Origin: Mariprofundales bacterium
Lineage (GTDB): Bacteria > Pseudomonadota > Zetaproteobacteria > Mariprofundales > J009
Direction: 5' to 3'
Assembly: GCA_030950645.1 (NCBI GenBank)
Contig: JAUZRF010000023.1
Coordinates: forward strand, 1 to 51,914
Length of the DNA: 51,914 nucleotides
Part shown: positions 36,784-45,997 of the stretch, piece after piece
Layout: each line of letters starts with the position of its first letter
Position numbering within the stretch: the stretch's first letter is position 1
The notes under the pieces: generated by a model
What the model saw: the letters and a program-made list of their open reading frames with translations, nothing else
What the model was told of the DNA's origin: nothing
Database searches by the model: none
Program-made: the position numbers and the translations under genes

Positions 36784-38000
36784 TGGCAATGCCGAAAAAG
36801 AAAAGCATCGAATTTATCTGGGAGGGTAAAAACAGCCAAGGACAGAAAAATAGCGGCACAATCGAAGCGAAAAGTTTAGCTGGGGCCGCAGCCAAACTCA
36901 AAAAGCAGGGGATCAAAAACCCCAAGGTACGGCCGAAAGCTTGGTATGATATTGAACTATCCCAAGCCAAAGTGGAGGAGAAGGAGATCAGCATCTTCTT
37001 CCGTCAACTCTCCACCATGCTCAACGCCGGCCTACCCGTAGTACAGGGATTTCAACTTGCGGAGAAAGGTGCAGAAAATCCAGCACTGCTCAAGCTACTT
37101 GTCGCCGTGCGTGGCGACCTCGAAGCAGGACTTCCGCTAGGAGAGGCCTTCCGCAAACATCCCGAGCAGTTTGATCGCCTGACCTGCGCATTGGTCGAAG
37201 CCGGTGAAGCTGGCGGCATCCTCGACACCATTCTGCTACGGCTGTGCACATACAAAGAGAAGGCGTTAGCACTCAAAGGGAAAATCAAGTCCGCCATGGT
37301 CTATCCCGCCTCCATTATTGTGATATCATTTGTTATTACCTCGATATTGATGATCTTTGTGGTGCCGGTATTCGCAACAATGTTTGCCGATATGGGAGGA
37401 CAACTTCCTGCACCAACCCGGGTCGTGATGGCGATCTCCGACCTCTTTGTCAACTACTGGTATCTGGTTGTCTCTGTCCCAATCGGGCTGGTAATGGGGA
37501 TCAAACGGATCTACAAAACGCCAAAAGGACGCTATGCACTAGACACACTGCAACTCAACCTTCCCGTCCTCGGAGATGTGTTGCGCAAGGCCGCAGTCGC
37601 CCGCTTTTGCCGCACCTTCGCGACCCTCACCTCTGCTGGGGTACCAATCCTGGATTGCCTGGACACTACCGCAGAGATCGCCGGCAACATGGTGTTGGAA
37701 GAGGTGATCAGAAACTGCAAATCATCCATTGAGAGCGGCTCAACACTCTACGAACCGCTGGAAAAAGCTGGGATTTTCCCAATCATGGTTACCCAAATGA
37801 TTGCTATTGGTGAAGAGGCGGGGGCACTAGAGACCATGCTAACCAAGATTGCCGACTTCTACGAAGAGGAGGTGGACACCGCAGTCGATGGCATGACTGC
37901 CCTGATGGAGCCAGCCATCATGGCCTTCCTCGGTGTGGTCATTGGCGGACTGGTCATTGCCATGTACCTGCCCATCTTCAAGATGGCCTCGCTGGCATAA
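36783..38000 (+). CDS. pilC: Type IV pilus inner-membrane protein PilC
   Basis: EFIWEGKNSQGQKNSGTIEAKS, FFRQLSTMLNAGLPVVQGFQL, ARFCRTFATLTSAGVPILDCLD, MVTQMIAIGEEAGALETML. Confidence 0.96.
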   Translation: MAMPKKKSIEFIWEGKNSQGQKNSGTIEAKSLAGAAAKLKKQGIKNPKVRPKAWYDIELSQAKVEEKEISIFFRQLSTMLNAGLPVVQGFQLAEKGAENPALLKLLVAVRGDLEAGLPLGEAFRKHPEQFDRLTCALVEAGEAGGILDTILLRLCTYKEKALALKGKIKSAMVYPASIIVISFVITSILMIFVVPVFATMFADMGGQLPAPTRVVMAISDLFVNYWYLVVSVPIGLVMGIKRIYKTPKGRYALDTLQLNLPVLGDVLRKAAVARFCRTFATLTSAGVPILDCLDTTAEIAGNMVLEEVIRNCKSSIESGSTLYEPLEKAGIFPIMVTQMIAIGEEAGALETMLTKIADFYEEEVDTAVDGMTALMEPAIMAFLGVVIGGLVIAMYLPIFKMASLA

Positions 38001-38008
38001 TCCGTTTC

Positions 38009-38090
38009 GTAACTACTCAGCACCCTACTCAAAAATGACTGTAAATGAGCATTTTTCAACGCCGCTATCGGGAAAACCGGAAGCAATTTG
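38009..38090. repeat. MITE family A, internally deleted/truncated copy between pilC and priA
   Basis: gtaactactcagcaccctactcaaaaatgactgtaaatgagcatttttcaacgccgctatcgggaaaaccggaagcaatttgatgg. Confidence 0.82.
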
Positions 38091-38117
38091 ATGGCTAGGT
38101 GTGCGCAGAAGCTAGCG

Positions 38118-40295
38118 CTACATCATCTCCACCGGATCGACATCAATCCGTCGTCGCACGCCACGAGGAATGGGTTGTGTCAGCAATGGTGCCAAGGCCC
38201 ATGGCAAACAGTTGCGGCTTGGGTCTCTCAATAGCACCTCATAGCGAAAGCGACGATTGATCCGTTCAATAGCACAAGGAATCGGGCCAATACAGCCCAC
38301 CTCTGCGGTCAACAAGGATGCCACCCCATCCACCATCTGCTGCGCAGCATCCAATGCCCGCTCGGTATGCAGCGCTGAAAACACCACCCGTACCCAACGC
38401 GAAAATGGAGGCGCCTGCATATCACGCCGCAGTGCTAGCTCTTCACGCAGAATCGACTCCGCATAGGCATCACCGAGCCGCGACAACCACGGGTGATCGG
38501 GCTGATAACTCTGCAGCAGGGTTCGACCAGCCACCTCCCCACGACCGGCACGACCAATCACCTGGGTTAGCTGTTGCCACCAACGCTCAGCCGCGCGCAA
38601 ATCTGGTAAATTCAGCCCCAAATCGGCCTGCACCACACCCACCAGCGTCACATTGGGAAAGTGGTGCCCCTTGACCACCATCTGGGTGCCAATCAGGCAA
38701 TCTACTTCACCACTGCCGAACTGTCCCAACAGCACCGACAGATCCTCTGGCGAACGAATCGCATCACGATCCATCCGCGCAGTGGCAAGCGTAGGCAAAC
38801 GCTCAGCCAACAGCTCAAAGATACGCTCGGTCCCAGCGCCTAACGGCAATAGCGCCACCTCGCCACAGCTATCGCAACGATCCTGCACTCTCCGTTTCCA
38901 ACCACAGAGATGGCAGCGCAGCTCACCACGCCCCCGGTGAAGCGTCAAGCGCGCAGCGCAGTGACGGCACAGTGGCACATGGCCGCAAGCCGTGCAATGC
39001 AACGCTGGGGCATAGCCGCGCCGATTGAGGTAAAGGATCGACTGCTGCCCCGCCGCATGGGTCGCCTCAAGCGCAGCCAACAGTCCTGGTGACAAAATAT
39101 CCCGACTACCACGCATATCAATCACCTGGGTAGTTACGGTAGACGCACGACCAATTCGCGAAGGAAGCGTCAACAGCCGATAGCGACCTTCACTCGCCAG
39201 ACGCCAACTCTCCACACTCGGTGTTGCCGACCCCAATACCAGCGGAATCTGCAGCTGTTGCGCCAGCAATACCGCCATATCCCGTGCCGAAAAAGCCACT
39301 CCGTCCGACTGCTTAAACGAGGCATCATGTTCCTCATCCACCACGATCAACCCCAAACGCTGTAGTGGCAAAAACAGCGATGAACGCGTTCCCACCACGC
39401 AATCCACCCGATCCAGCGCATGGCGCACCGCATGCTTTTGCCGTGGTTTCAGCCCGGAATGCCACGCCGCCACCACACCAAGTCGCTGTGCTACCCGCGC
39501 CAGCCACATGGGTGTTAACCCAATCTCTGGCACCAGAATCAGTACCTGACCACCCTGATCAACCACCCGCCGTGCTGCACGAATATAGACTTCGGTTTTA
39601 CCCGAACCGGTGCAACCAAACAGCAAGTGTGGTGCAAACCGATCCCCACTCAGCGCCAGCGCATCCACCGCCTGTTGCTGTGGCGGGGTCAATTGCGCCA
39701 CCACAGGCTCATCATTGCGGTGCAGTGTCGCGAGGGGTTCCACCACCTCTTCGATCAGGCCATCGATCTCCGCCTGTCGTAGCTGCCAGTAACTGTCTGA
39801 AGCACCAAGGCGCGCAACGATCGTTGCCTGTGTCAGTGGGGTCAGATTGCGGAATAGGAAGGACAAGGCCGGATTCTCTTGCGACAGGCGCACCGTGTCT
39901 CGTGGTCGAAAACGGCGCCGCTGCTCATCCGCAGCCCAAGCGAGCGGCAATGCCCAGCGATCCCCAGGCAACGCCAAATAGTAGGCGGCCAGCCGTGCGC
40001 TCCAGATGACATATTGCGGGGGCAACAAAGGGGCGTGATCCAACCGATCTTCAACCCATTTAAGCCGATCTTGCGCAATCTCACTCGCTTCAACAGCCGT
40101 CAGCACCCGCTCCACCACCCCCGTTCGCAACGCAGCTGCCAACGGCACCCGTAGCCGCACCCCCACCTCAGGATTCCCCAAAGATGCAGGCCAAGCGTAA
40201 GTGAAGAGCCGTGGTAGTGGCGCAAATAGGGCAACGGCAACCAACAGTGGCGATTTCATCACCGCCCCCTCTTGATCATCAGCCCCGCGATTCAT
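38118..40295 (-). CDS. priA: Primosomal protein N' (replication restart helicase PriA)
   Basis: LLFGCTGSGKTEVYIRAA, VDEEHDASFKQSDGVAFSARDMAV, LGSATPSVESW, zinc-binding CTACGHVPLCRHCAARLTLHRGRGELRCHLCG; start possibly 40259. Confidence 0.96.
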   Translation of the reverse strand: MNRGADDQEGAVMKSPLLVAVALFAPLPRLFTYAWPASLGNPEVGVRLRVPLAAALRTGVVERVLTAVEASEIAQDRLKWVEDRLDHAPLLPPQYVIWSARLAAYYLALPGDRWALPLAWAADEQRRRFRPRDTVRLSQENPALSFLFRNLTPLTQATIVARLGASDSYWQLRQAEIDGLIEEVVEPLATLHRNDEPVVAQLTPPQQQAVDALALSGDRFAPHLLFGCTGSGKTEVYIRAARRVVDQGGQVLILVPEIGLTPMWLARVAQRLGVVAAWHSGLKPRQKHAVRHALDRVDCVVGTRSSLFLPLQRLGLIVVDEEHDASFKQSDGVAFSARDMAVLLAQQLQIPLVLGSATPSVESWRLASEGRYRLLTLPSRIGRASTVTTQVIDMRGSRDILSPGLLAALEATHAAGQQSILYLNRRGYAPALHCTACGHVPLCRHCAARLTLHRGRGELRCHLCGWKRRVQDRCDSCGEVALLPLGAGTERIFELLAERLPTLATARMDRDAIRSPEDLSVLLGQFGSGEVDCLIGTQMVVKGHHFPNVTLVGVVQADLGLNLPDLRAAERWWQQLTQVIGRAGRGEVAGRTLLQSYQPDHPWLSRLGDAYAESILREELALRRDMQAPPFSRWVRVVFSALHTERALDAAQQMVDGVASLLTAEVGCIGPIPCAIERINRRFRYEVLLRDPSRNCLPWALAPLLTQPIPRGVRRRIDVDPVEMM

Positions 40296-41620
40296 TGCGC
40301 GATGGGCATCACCTTCTCTTCACTCAATATCTTCCAGGGTTGCTTGACTGATTTGCGCACTAGGTAAAGGCGTTTAGTCGTAACATCATGGTAATTGTTA
40401 GAGTGATAACGCTGCAAGAATTGCGCAACAACCACCTCCCCCTCCGGCCATCGATTGGGGTCATGAATCAGCGTTAAGTTCGATATTTGCACATCAACCT
40501 GACGCTTATTCTTATTCACCCGCCGCTTGTAGCGTTTCCACGCCGCCAAGTTGCGACCACCAGAGTAGAACTTCTGGGCATAATGGCTTAGATACCGCGT
40601 GCTATTCAAGCTCGCCCAATCATTCAGCCAAGCTGCAATAGATTTCTCCACGGAGAGGCGCAGTTTTTTGCGCGCAGCCTCATTGCCAAAACGCAAGTGG
40701 TTCCCCACCACCACCCAACTGCGCCCCAATTTCACCATGGAAGCCAGCTTTTGCAGCCGTGCATTCGGTAACGAAAAACAACCATTGGTATTGCGCGGTG
40801 GCCGTCGGCTCACACTGGGCGCATAGCCATGCAACCAAATGCCATGACCGCTTTTATGATGCAAAAGATCCAGCACATTGGGATAATTAATGGGGAAAGC
40901 GACCGGGCCATAGCGCGCCTCAAGCCCTCTACCTGAAAGCCTACGGATAAATTGGTAGATGCCATCAGGGCTGCGTTCGTCGCCCTCTTTCTGCTTATCC
41001 CCCAAATGCGCACCAGTAACCACATACTCATCAGCCAGTTTGGTAAACCCACCATCCGCATTCGGAGCAAAAACTCTCAGCCGGGAATTTGCCTTATCCA
41101 CCATAAACACATTGGCTACCATCGGTGAAAGCGTCAACAGATCAACCGGATTCCCCTCTTGTCGCGTCGCGAGATGATCACGCAACAGCTTCAATTTGGT
41201 CTCGGCTTCTCCCAACCCCGCAGTCAAGGCCGCATCGGTGAGCATCTGCTGCTGATGGCGCATCGAACCGGCATAGCCACCTGCTCTGTGTAACGCCTTG
41301 AGTGCCTGCCGTCGATGCGCCTCGGCAGCAATCATATCAAGCAACGGATCGGTAGTGCTCTTCGCCGAGGCAATGAATTGCAACGCGCGCTCCTCCTGAT
41401 GCTGTTTGAGTGCCAACACCGCTTGCAGTGCCAGGCGATCACCTGCGGTCATCCGCTGCACCTCGGGGATAGAGTTACTCGCCAATGCCCGCTTCACTCG
41501 CGACCAATCTTGCTGCGCAGCTGCCGCATGGGCATCCGACCCCACGCCACAACTCGCCACAAATCCGATAACCAACAGCCACCTAATAGGTAATTTCACG
41601 CACAATCCTCCACTGATCAT
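40292..41620 (-). CDS. L,D-transpeptidase (YkuD) family protein with C-terminal NTF2/SnoaL-like domain
   Basis: SPDGIYQFIRRLSGRGLEARYGPVAFPINYPNVLDLLHHKSGHGIWLHGYAPSVSRRPPRNTNGCFSLPNARLQKL; C-terminal WASLNSTRYLSHYAQKFYSGGRNLAAWKRYKRRV. Confidence 0.85.
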   Translation of the reverse strand: MISGGLCVKLPIRWLLVIGFVASCGVGSDAHAAAAQQDWSRVKRALASNSIPEVQRMTAGDRLALQAVLALKQHQEERALQFIASAKSTTDPLLDMIAAEAHRRQALKALHRAGGYAGSMRHQQQMLTDAALTAGLGEAETKLKLLRDHLATRQEGNPVDLLTLSPMVANVFMVDKANSRLRVFAPNADGGFTKLADEYVVTGAHLGDKQKEGDERSPDGIYQFIRRLSGRGLEARYGPVAFPINYPNVLDLLHHKSGHGIWLHGYAPSVSRRPPRNTNGCFSLPNARLQKLASMVKLGRSWVVVGNHLRFGNEAARKKLRLSVEKSIAAWLNDWASLNSTRYLSHYAQKFYSGGRNLAAWKRYKRRVNKNKRQVDVQISNLTLIHDPNRWPEGEVVVAQFLQRYHSNNYHDVTTKRLYLVRKSVKQPWKILSEEKVMPIAQ

Positions 41621-42719
41621 CCTGCCACACCATCGTCAACCCTTTGTGGTCGCGACTGGTATATCCATCGGAACTAAAGTCCTGTATAAATCTAGCGCTG
41701 ACACGATCAGGAGCCAGATATTTTAGTCTAATCTGATGCAGGGCCACCGAAATAAAACGCTTCTTTTTAATGAGATGCCTCTTATACAGACGCCAGGATG
41801 CCAAGCTTCGATCACCCGGATTAAAATCTGCACCGTAACTTGCAAGATAGCCCGCCACATCACGCGCACTCCACGCCTGACGCCACCGTTCAATGGCCTT
41901 CCGTACTGCACGATCCACCCCTGCCGCTAACTGGTGTGGTGTCGGTAAGACCCCCTTCGCCTGGGTCAACACTGCGGCATGATCCGCCACCAGCGGCACC
42001 ATCGGCGGAACTTTGGCCACCACTACAGCCCTCTTCGGCGCCGTGCGTTTGGCTTGAGCTACCGGTTTGAAAACCACAGGAGCTGGCTCCACAACCTGCT
42101 CGAACGCCGTGGTGGGGATTGGAAGCACGGTCTCCGTGTGCGCCACTGCAACGGGCTTGGCGATCGCACCCACCTTCGCCATCCGTTTTTTCTCTGGTGC
42201 TGGAGTCTTGAATAACCGCGCTAGTGTCTCGGCCATCTTGTTCACCGGCTGTTGCAGTAGTCGCCGCTGACACAACGCCCGCGCCAAACGAAAACGGCCA
42301 GCGACCAGCGATCCATCCCCCTTGGTGCCAATCAAGCGATATAGACTCTCCCCGCGATCCAGATATGCCTGAGCCAACTCTTGCTGCGCCCGAATATCGC
42401 GTGGCGCAAGTGATACCACCTGTTTAAGCTCATCAATCACCGAACCCTCATCCTCTAACTCACGATAGATTGCGGCCAAATTGTAGTGTGGCGCCACAGC
42501 CCGAGGATTAATTCGCACCACCTGATGAAACGCCTCAATTGCCTGCAGCGTGCGGCCATCATGGGTCTGCAACACCCCAAGTCGGAACCAAGAGGTGGCA
42601 TCATCGGGGTTCTCCTGTATGGCATGATTCAACGCTTTCTCATTGTACGAAGGGGTGGCAGCAACCCCCAGCAATGGAACCAATAGCAGCAACAGCGCCA
42701 TCCCCACGACACGCATCAA
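41583..42719 (-). CDS. TPR-repeat protein with C-terminal NTF2/SnoaL-like domain
   Basis: TPR: PDDATSWFRLGVLQTHDGRTLQAIEAFHQVVRINPRAVAPHYNLAAIYRELED; C-terminal WSARDVAGYLASYGADFNPGDRSLASWRLYKRHL. Confidence 0.75.
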   Translation of the reverse strand: MMRVVGMALLLLLVPLLGVAATPSYNEKALNHAIQENPDDATSWFRLGVLQTHDGRTLQAIEAFHQVVRINPRAVAPHYNLAAIYRELEDEGSVIDELKQVVSLAPRDIRAQQELAQAYLDRGESLYRLIGTKGDGSLVAGRFRLARALCQRRLLQQPVNKMAETLARLFKTPAPEKKRMAKVGAIAKPVAVAHTETVLPIPTTAFEQVVEPAPVVFKPVAQAKRTAPKRAVVVAKVPPMVPLVADHAAVLTQAKGVLPTPHQLAAGVDRAVRKAIERWRQAWSARDVAGYLASYGADFNPGDRSLASWRLYKRHLIKKKRFISVALHQIRLKYLAPDRVSARFIQDFSSDGYTSRDHKGLTMVWQDDQWRIVREITY

Positions 42720-43678
42720 TGCAACAACGCCGTCAGTGGCCGCAACAGTGCCACATCACCCTTCTTCAAACCCTGAAGAAATTTCACCGTATGCAATCGT
42801 GGGTGCGCAATCACGATACAATCCACATGGCGCGCCGCAATGCGCTGCGCATGCCTCCAGGAGCGAGCAATCGCCACCAGATCATTCTTATCATCCAAGA
42901 ACACACGGCGCGCCCCCCAACGCAACCCCGCCCGCTTGGCCTCGCGTGCCGCCACTGATCGACTGCTGGTTCGCGAGTCCACAAAAAACAGCCCATGACT
43001 ACGGCATACCGCCATCACCCCCCGCATCGACGCGGCATTGGCAGTTAACAGTGATCCCATATGGTTATTCACCCCCTGCACAAAAGGCACCTTGGAGAGC
43101 GCCTGAGTAAACAGCGCCTGCTGTCTGGCGATCGACATGCCCAAACGCAGGAAGCTGGCATCCAAATGGCTGCGCAACCGTGGGTTTTCCGGCTCCATTG
43201 GCAGATGCAACATCACCATTCGGCCAGCCTGATGCGCCAATTTCGCCGCCCGACGGCTATGGGTAGCGTCCGGCAACACCGAAATCGTCAAAGGAAAAGG
43301 AAGCGCCAGCAGTTGGCGCTCCTTGACCAAATCGTAGCCAATATCATCAATAATCAAGGCGATGTGGCCAGATTTACCACCCGATTTACCACCCGATTTG
43401 CCACCATGTTTTGCTCGTTGCCGGTGTGCTGCAGGAGGTGCTGGCTGTGGCGCAGCAGGAGATGACGATGACACCGGCGGGATCAGCCTTGCGGCAGCCT
43501 CCCCCGAATCGGGCACCCGCGAAAAATCCTCGAACAGCTCTCCGGCCATCGGATCGGGCAGATGCCAACCCTTGCTGCGGGCAGACTGCTGCGGATTCTC
43601 GCTGCCGTGTGGCCATTGCAATGCCACCAACCCAACCAGCACCAACAAAAGCAACAGCGTCAACCACCGTCTCAGCAC
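42716..43678 (-). CDS. Divergent polysaccharide deacetylase family protein (YibQ-like)
   Basis: HIALIIDDIGYDLVKERQLLALPFPLTISVLPDATHSRRAAKLAHQAGRMVMLHLPMEPENP, QGVNNHMGSLLT. Confidence 0.85.
   Translation of the reverse strand: MLRRWLTLLLLLVLVGLVALQWPHGSENPQQSARSKGWHLPDPMAGELFEDFSRVPDSGEAAARLIPPVSSSSPAAPQPAPPAAHRQRAKHGGKSGGKSGGKSGHIALIIDDIGYDLVKERQLLALPFPLTISVLPDATHSRRAAKLAHQAGRMVMLHLPMEPENPRLRSHLDASFLRLGMSIARQQALFTQALSKVPFVQGVNNHMGSLLTANAASMRGVMAVCRSHGLFFVDSRTSSRSVAAREAKRAGLRWGARRVFLDDKNDLVAIARSWRHAQRIAARHVDCIVIAHPRLHTVKFLQGLKKGDVALLRPLTALLH
43371..43405. repeat. Three 12-bp in-frame tandem units (GGKS)x3 inside the deacetylase ORF
   Basis: gatttaccaccc gatttaccaccc gatttgccacc, encoding GGKSGGKSGGKSGH. 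Confidence 0.9.
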
Positions 43679-43715
43679 CGAACCCTAGGCCAACATTCCT
43701 CGTTAACGACCAGAT

Positions 43716-45074
43716 TTAGATGTGCACATGCAGTGCCGTCAGGCCACGCAACAGATCTTTGGCACGCTGTAGCTGAACATCGAGCAGCAATCGCCGCTGC
43801 ATCTTGACGGACACCAACGACTTGGCCGTCCCCTTGATGCCCGATGCCGCTGATGCTGCCGACGGAGAAGTTACTCCGCCACTATTCTTAAGGTGACCTT
43901 TCAATGAACGCTCAAACACGAACTTCCGCTTCTTGAGCGCAGCTTCCACCTTCTTGTCCACCTTAAGCGCCACCAGCTTCACCTCGACATCGGGTGTGAT
44001 CCCCAACGCCTGAATCGAGCGCCCACTCGGTGTGTAGTAGAGCGCAGTAGTCAGCTTCACCGCGCTGCCATCATTCAACGGCACCACTGATTGCACACTC
44101 CCCTTACCAAAGCTCTTTTCACCCATCAACACTGCGCGGTGGTTATCTTGCAAGGCTCCACTCACAATCTCCGAAGCCGAGGCCGAGCCCTGATTGATCA
44201 GCACCACCAGCGGCATACCATGCAAAATATCGCCTTTTTTGGCATCAAACTGCATGTTGCGACCAACCCGCGACTTGGTACTAACAATCCCACCCTTATC
44301 TAGAAATAGATCTGATATTTCAACAGCTTGATTAAGAAGCCCGCCAGGATTGTTGCGCAAATCCAGTACCGCCCCTTGCAAGGTATGACCGGAACGGGCA
44401 TCAAGATCGGCAAACTGTTTCTTCAACTCCGAGGTGGTATGTTCCTGAAACTGAGTAATGCGCAAATAGGCCAGATGCGGTGTGAGAAAATCACTCTTAA
44501 CCGACTTCACATGAATCACCGCCCGAGCAAGCGTGAAATCTAAAGTGCGCCTTGCACTAGCACGAAACACCGTCAGCGTAATCTTGCTACCGGGCTTACC
44601 GCGCATCAGATCGACCCCCTCTTGCAAGGAGAGATCGCTGGCCAACGCATCACCAATCCGAATGATCAGATCCCCCGCCTTCATTCCCGCTTTATCCGCC
44701 GGCGTATCCTCAATCGGTGCCACCACGCGGATGCCACCATCACCTTGGGCAATCTCGATACCAAGGCCACCAAACTCACCCTTGGTCTCCACCTGCATCT
44801 GGCTAAACTGCTTCTTGTTCATATAGACCGAATGCGGATCAAGCGATGCGAGCATCCCCGTCAAGGCGCCATCAATCAGCTGCGCATCACTCCGCTTCTT
44901 CACATACGATTGTTGCACCAACCGCATCACCTGAGTGAATTTGCGCAACTGTTGGTAGTCGGTCGCCGCCACTGCCTTGAGGCCATCCAGCGGCGCCTCC
45001 AGTGTCAGCCAGCCACCCACCAACACGGCGGTTACTCCGCCGGCAATCATAGTCCATCGCATTCTTGGTTTCAT
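43716..45074 (-). CDS. ctpA: Carboxyl-terminal processing protease (S41, PDZ)
   Basis: GGLGIEIAQGDGGIRVVAPIEDTPADKAGMKAGDLIIRIGD (PDZ), GAVLDLRNNPGGLLNQAVEISDLFL, VLINQGSASASEIVSGALQDN. Confidence 0.95.
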   Translation of the reverse strand: MKPRMRWTMIAGGVTAVLVGGWLTLEAPLDGLKAVAATDYQQLRKFTQVMRLVQQSYVKKRSDAQLIDGALTGMLASLDPHSVYMNKKQFSQMQVETKGEFGGLGIEIAQGDGGIRVVAPIEDTPADKAGMKAGDLIIRIGDALASDLSLQEGVDLMRGKPGSKITLTVFRASARRTLDFTLARAVIHVKSVKSDFLTPHLAYLRITQFQEHTTSELKKQFADLDARSGHTLQGAVLDLRNNPGGLLNQAVEISDLFLDKGGIVSTKSRVGRNMQFDAKKGDILHGMPLVVLINQGSASASEIVSGALQDNHRAVLMGEKSFGKGSVQSVVPLNDGSAVKLTTALYYTPSGRSIQALGITPDVEVKLVALKVDKKVEAALKKRKFVFERSLKGHLKNSGGVTSPSAASAASGIKGTAKSLVSVKMQRRLLLDVQLQRAKDLLRGLTALHVHI

Positions 45075-45080
45075 GTAAAC

Positions 45081-45860
45081 CTACTCCTTAACAAAGACCC
45101 ACTCCGACCCACACGACTGTGCCGCATCAAAATGGTAATCCGCAATAGTAAATGTTTTCAACGCTTCCGCATCCCCAATCCGCTGGGTAGCGATCCATCG
45201 GCACATCAGCCCACGCGCCCGTTTGGCATGGATGCCGATGACGCGATACTGACCCCGACTATAGTGCTTGAACAGTGGCGTGATCACAGGAACCGCCAAT
45301 GCTGCCACATCTACCGCCTTAAAATACTCTTGGGAGGCGAGATTGATCAGATGCGTCGCGCCCGACTCTGCGACCTCCTGCATCAATACCGATGCCAACC
45401 GTTGCCGCCAAAATGCGTAGAGATTCTTGCCTTGCGCATTCGTCAACTGCGTGGACATTTCGAGGCGATACGATTGCATCAGATCCAGGGGTCGCAGCAG
45501 GCCATACAGACCAGAAAGTATACGCAAATGCTTCTGACAAAAAGCCAGTTCACTCCCGCCCAGAGTATCTACATCCAGCGCCCGGTAGAGATCACCACGA
45601 AAAGCAAACAGTGCCTGCATCGCATTACCACAATCAAATGGCCGTTGCCACGCCGCAAAACGGTCAACATTCAACACTGCCAACGGCATACTAAGCTTCA
45701 TCAATTTGGCGAGCGCATCCGCGTCCAACTGCCGTAGCTCCCTCACCAACACCTCCGCCTGATCAAGCAATACCGGCTGCGTGGCATCCACGCCAAGACG
45801 CGCCCCACCCTCTGCCAACCGCTTCGCTGGCGAAATCACAACCATTATCGACATGTAACT
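45081..45860 (-). CDS. yaaA: Peroxide stress protein YaaA family (UPF0246)
   Basis: MVVISPAKRL, PFDCGNAMQALFAFRGDLYRALDVDTL, LSGLYGLLRPLDLMQSYRLEM, INLASQEYFKAV; exact start uncertain. Confidence 0.9.
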   Translation of the reverse strand, partial: SYMSIMVVISPAKRLAEGGARLGVDATQPVLLDQAEVLVRELRQLDADALAKLMKLSMPLAVLNVDRFAAWQRPFDCGNAMQALFAFRGDLYRALDVDTLGGSELAFCQKHLRILSGLYGLLRPLDLMQSYRLEMSTQLTNAQGKNLYAFWRQRLASVLMQEVAESGATHLINLASQEYFKAVDVAALAVPVITPLFKHYSRGQYRVIGIHAKRARGLMCRWIATQRIGDAEALKTFTIADYHFDAAQSCGSEWVFVKE

Positions 45861-45939
45861 CCACCTCCCCATCCATCATCAATCCCAAACACCCACGCAG
45901 CATGCTACACCAACATCTCAATCGCCGAGATTCCTATCC

Positions 45940-45958
45940 GTAACTACTCAGCACCCTG
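45940..45958. repeat. MITE family A, isolated outer terminus only (between yaaA and dnaE)
   Basis: gtaactactcagcaccctg. Confidence 0.65.
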
Positions 45959-45997
45959 CTCTTTGGATAAAGCGCGCCAACGGCTAGCCTTCGCGCA

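Noticed and set aside
39120-39145. GGGTAGTTACGGTAGAC resembling a MITE terminus
   Set aside because: Lies inside priA coding sequence, matches only ~9 bp, and has no hairpin or flanking duplication; probably coincidence.
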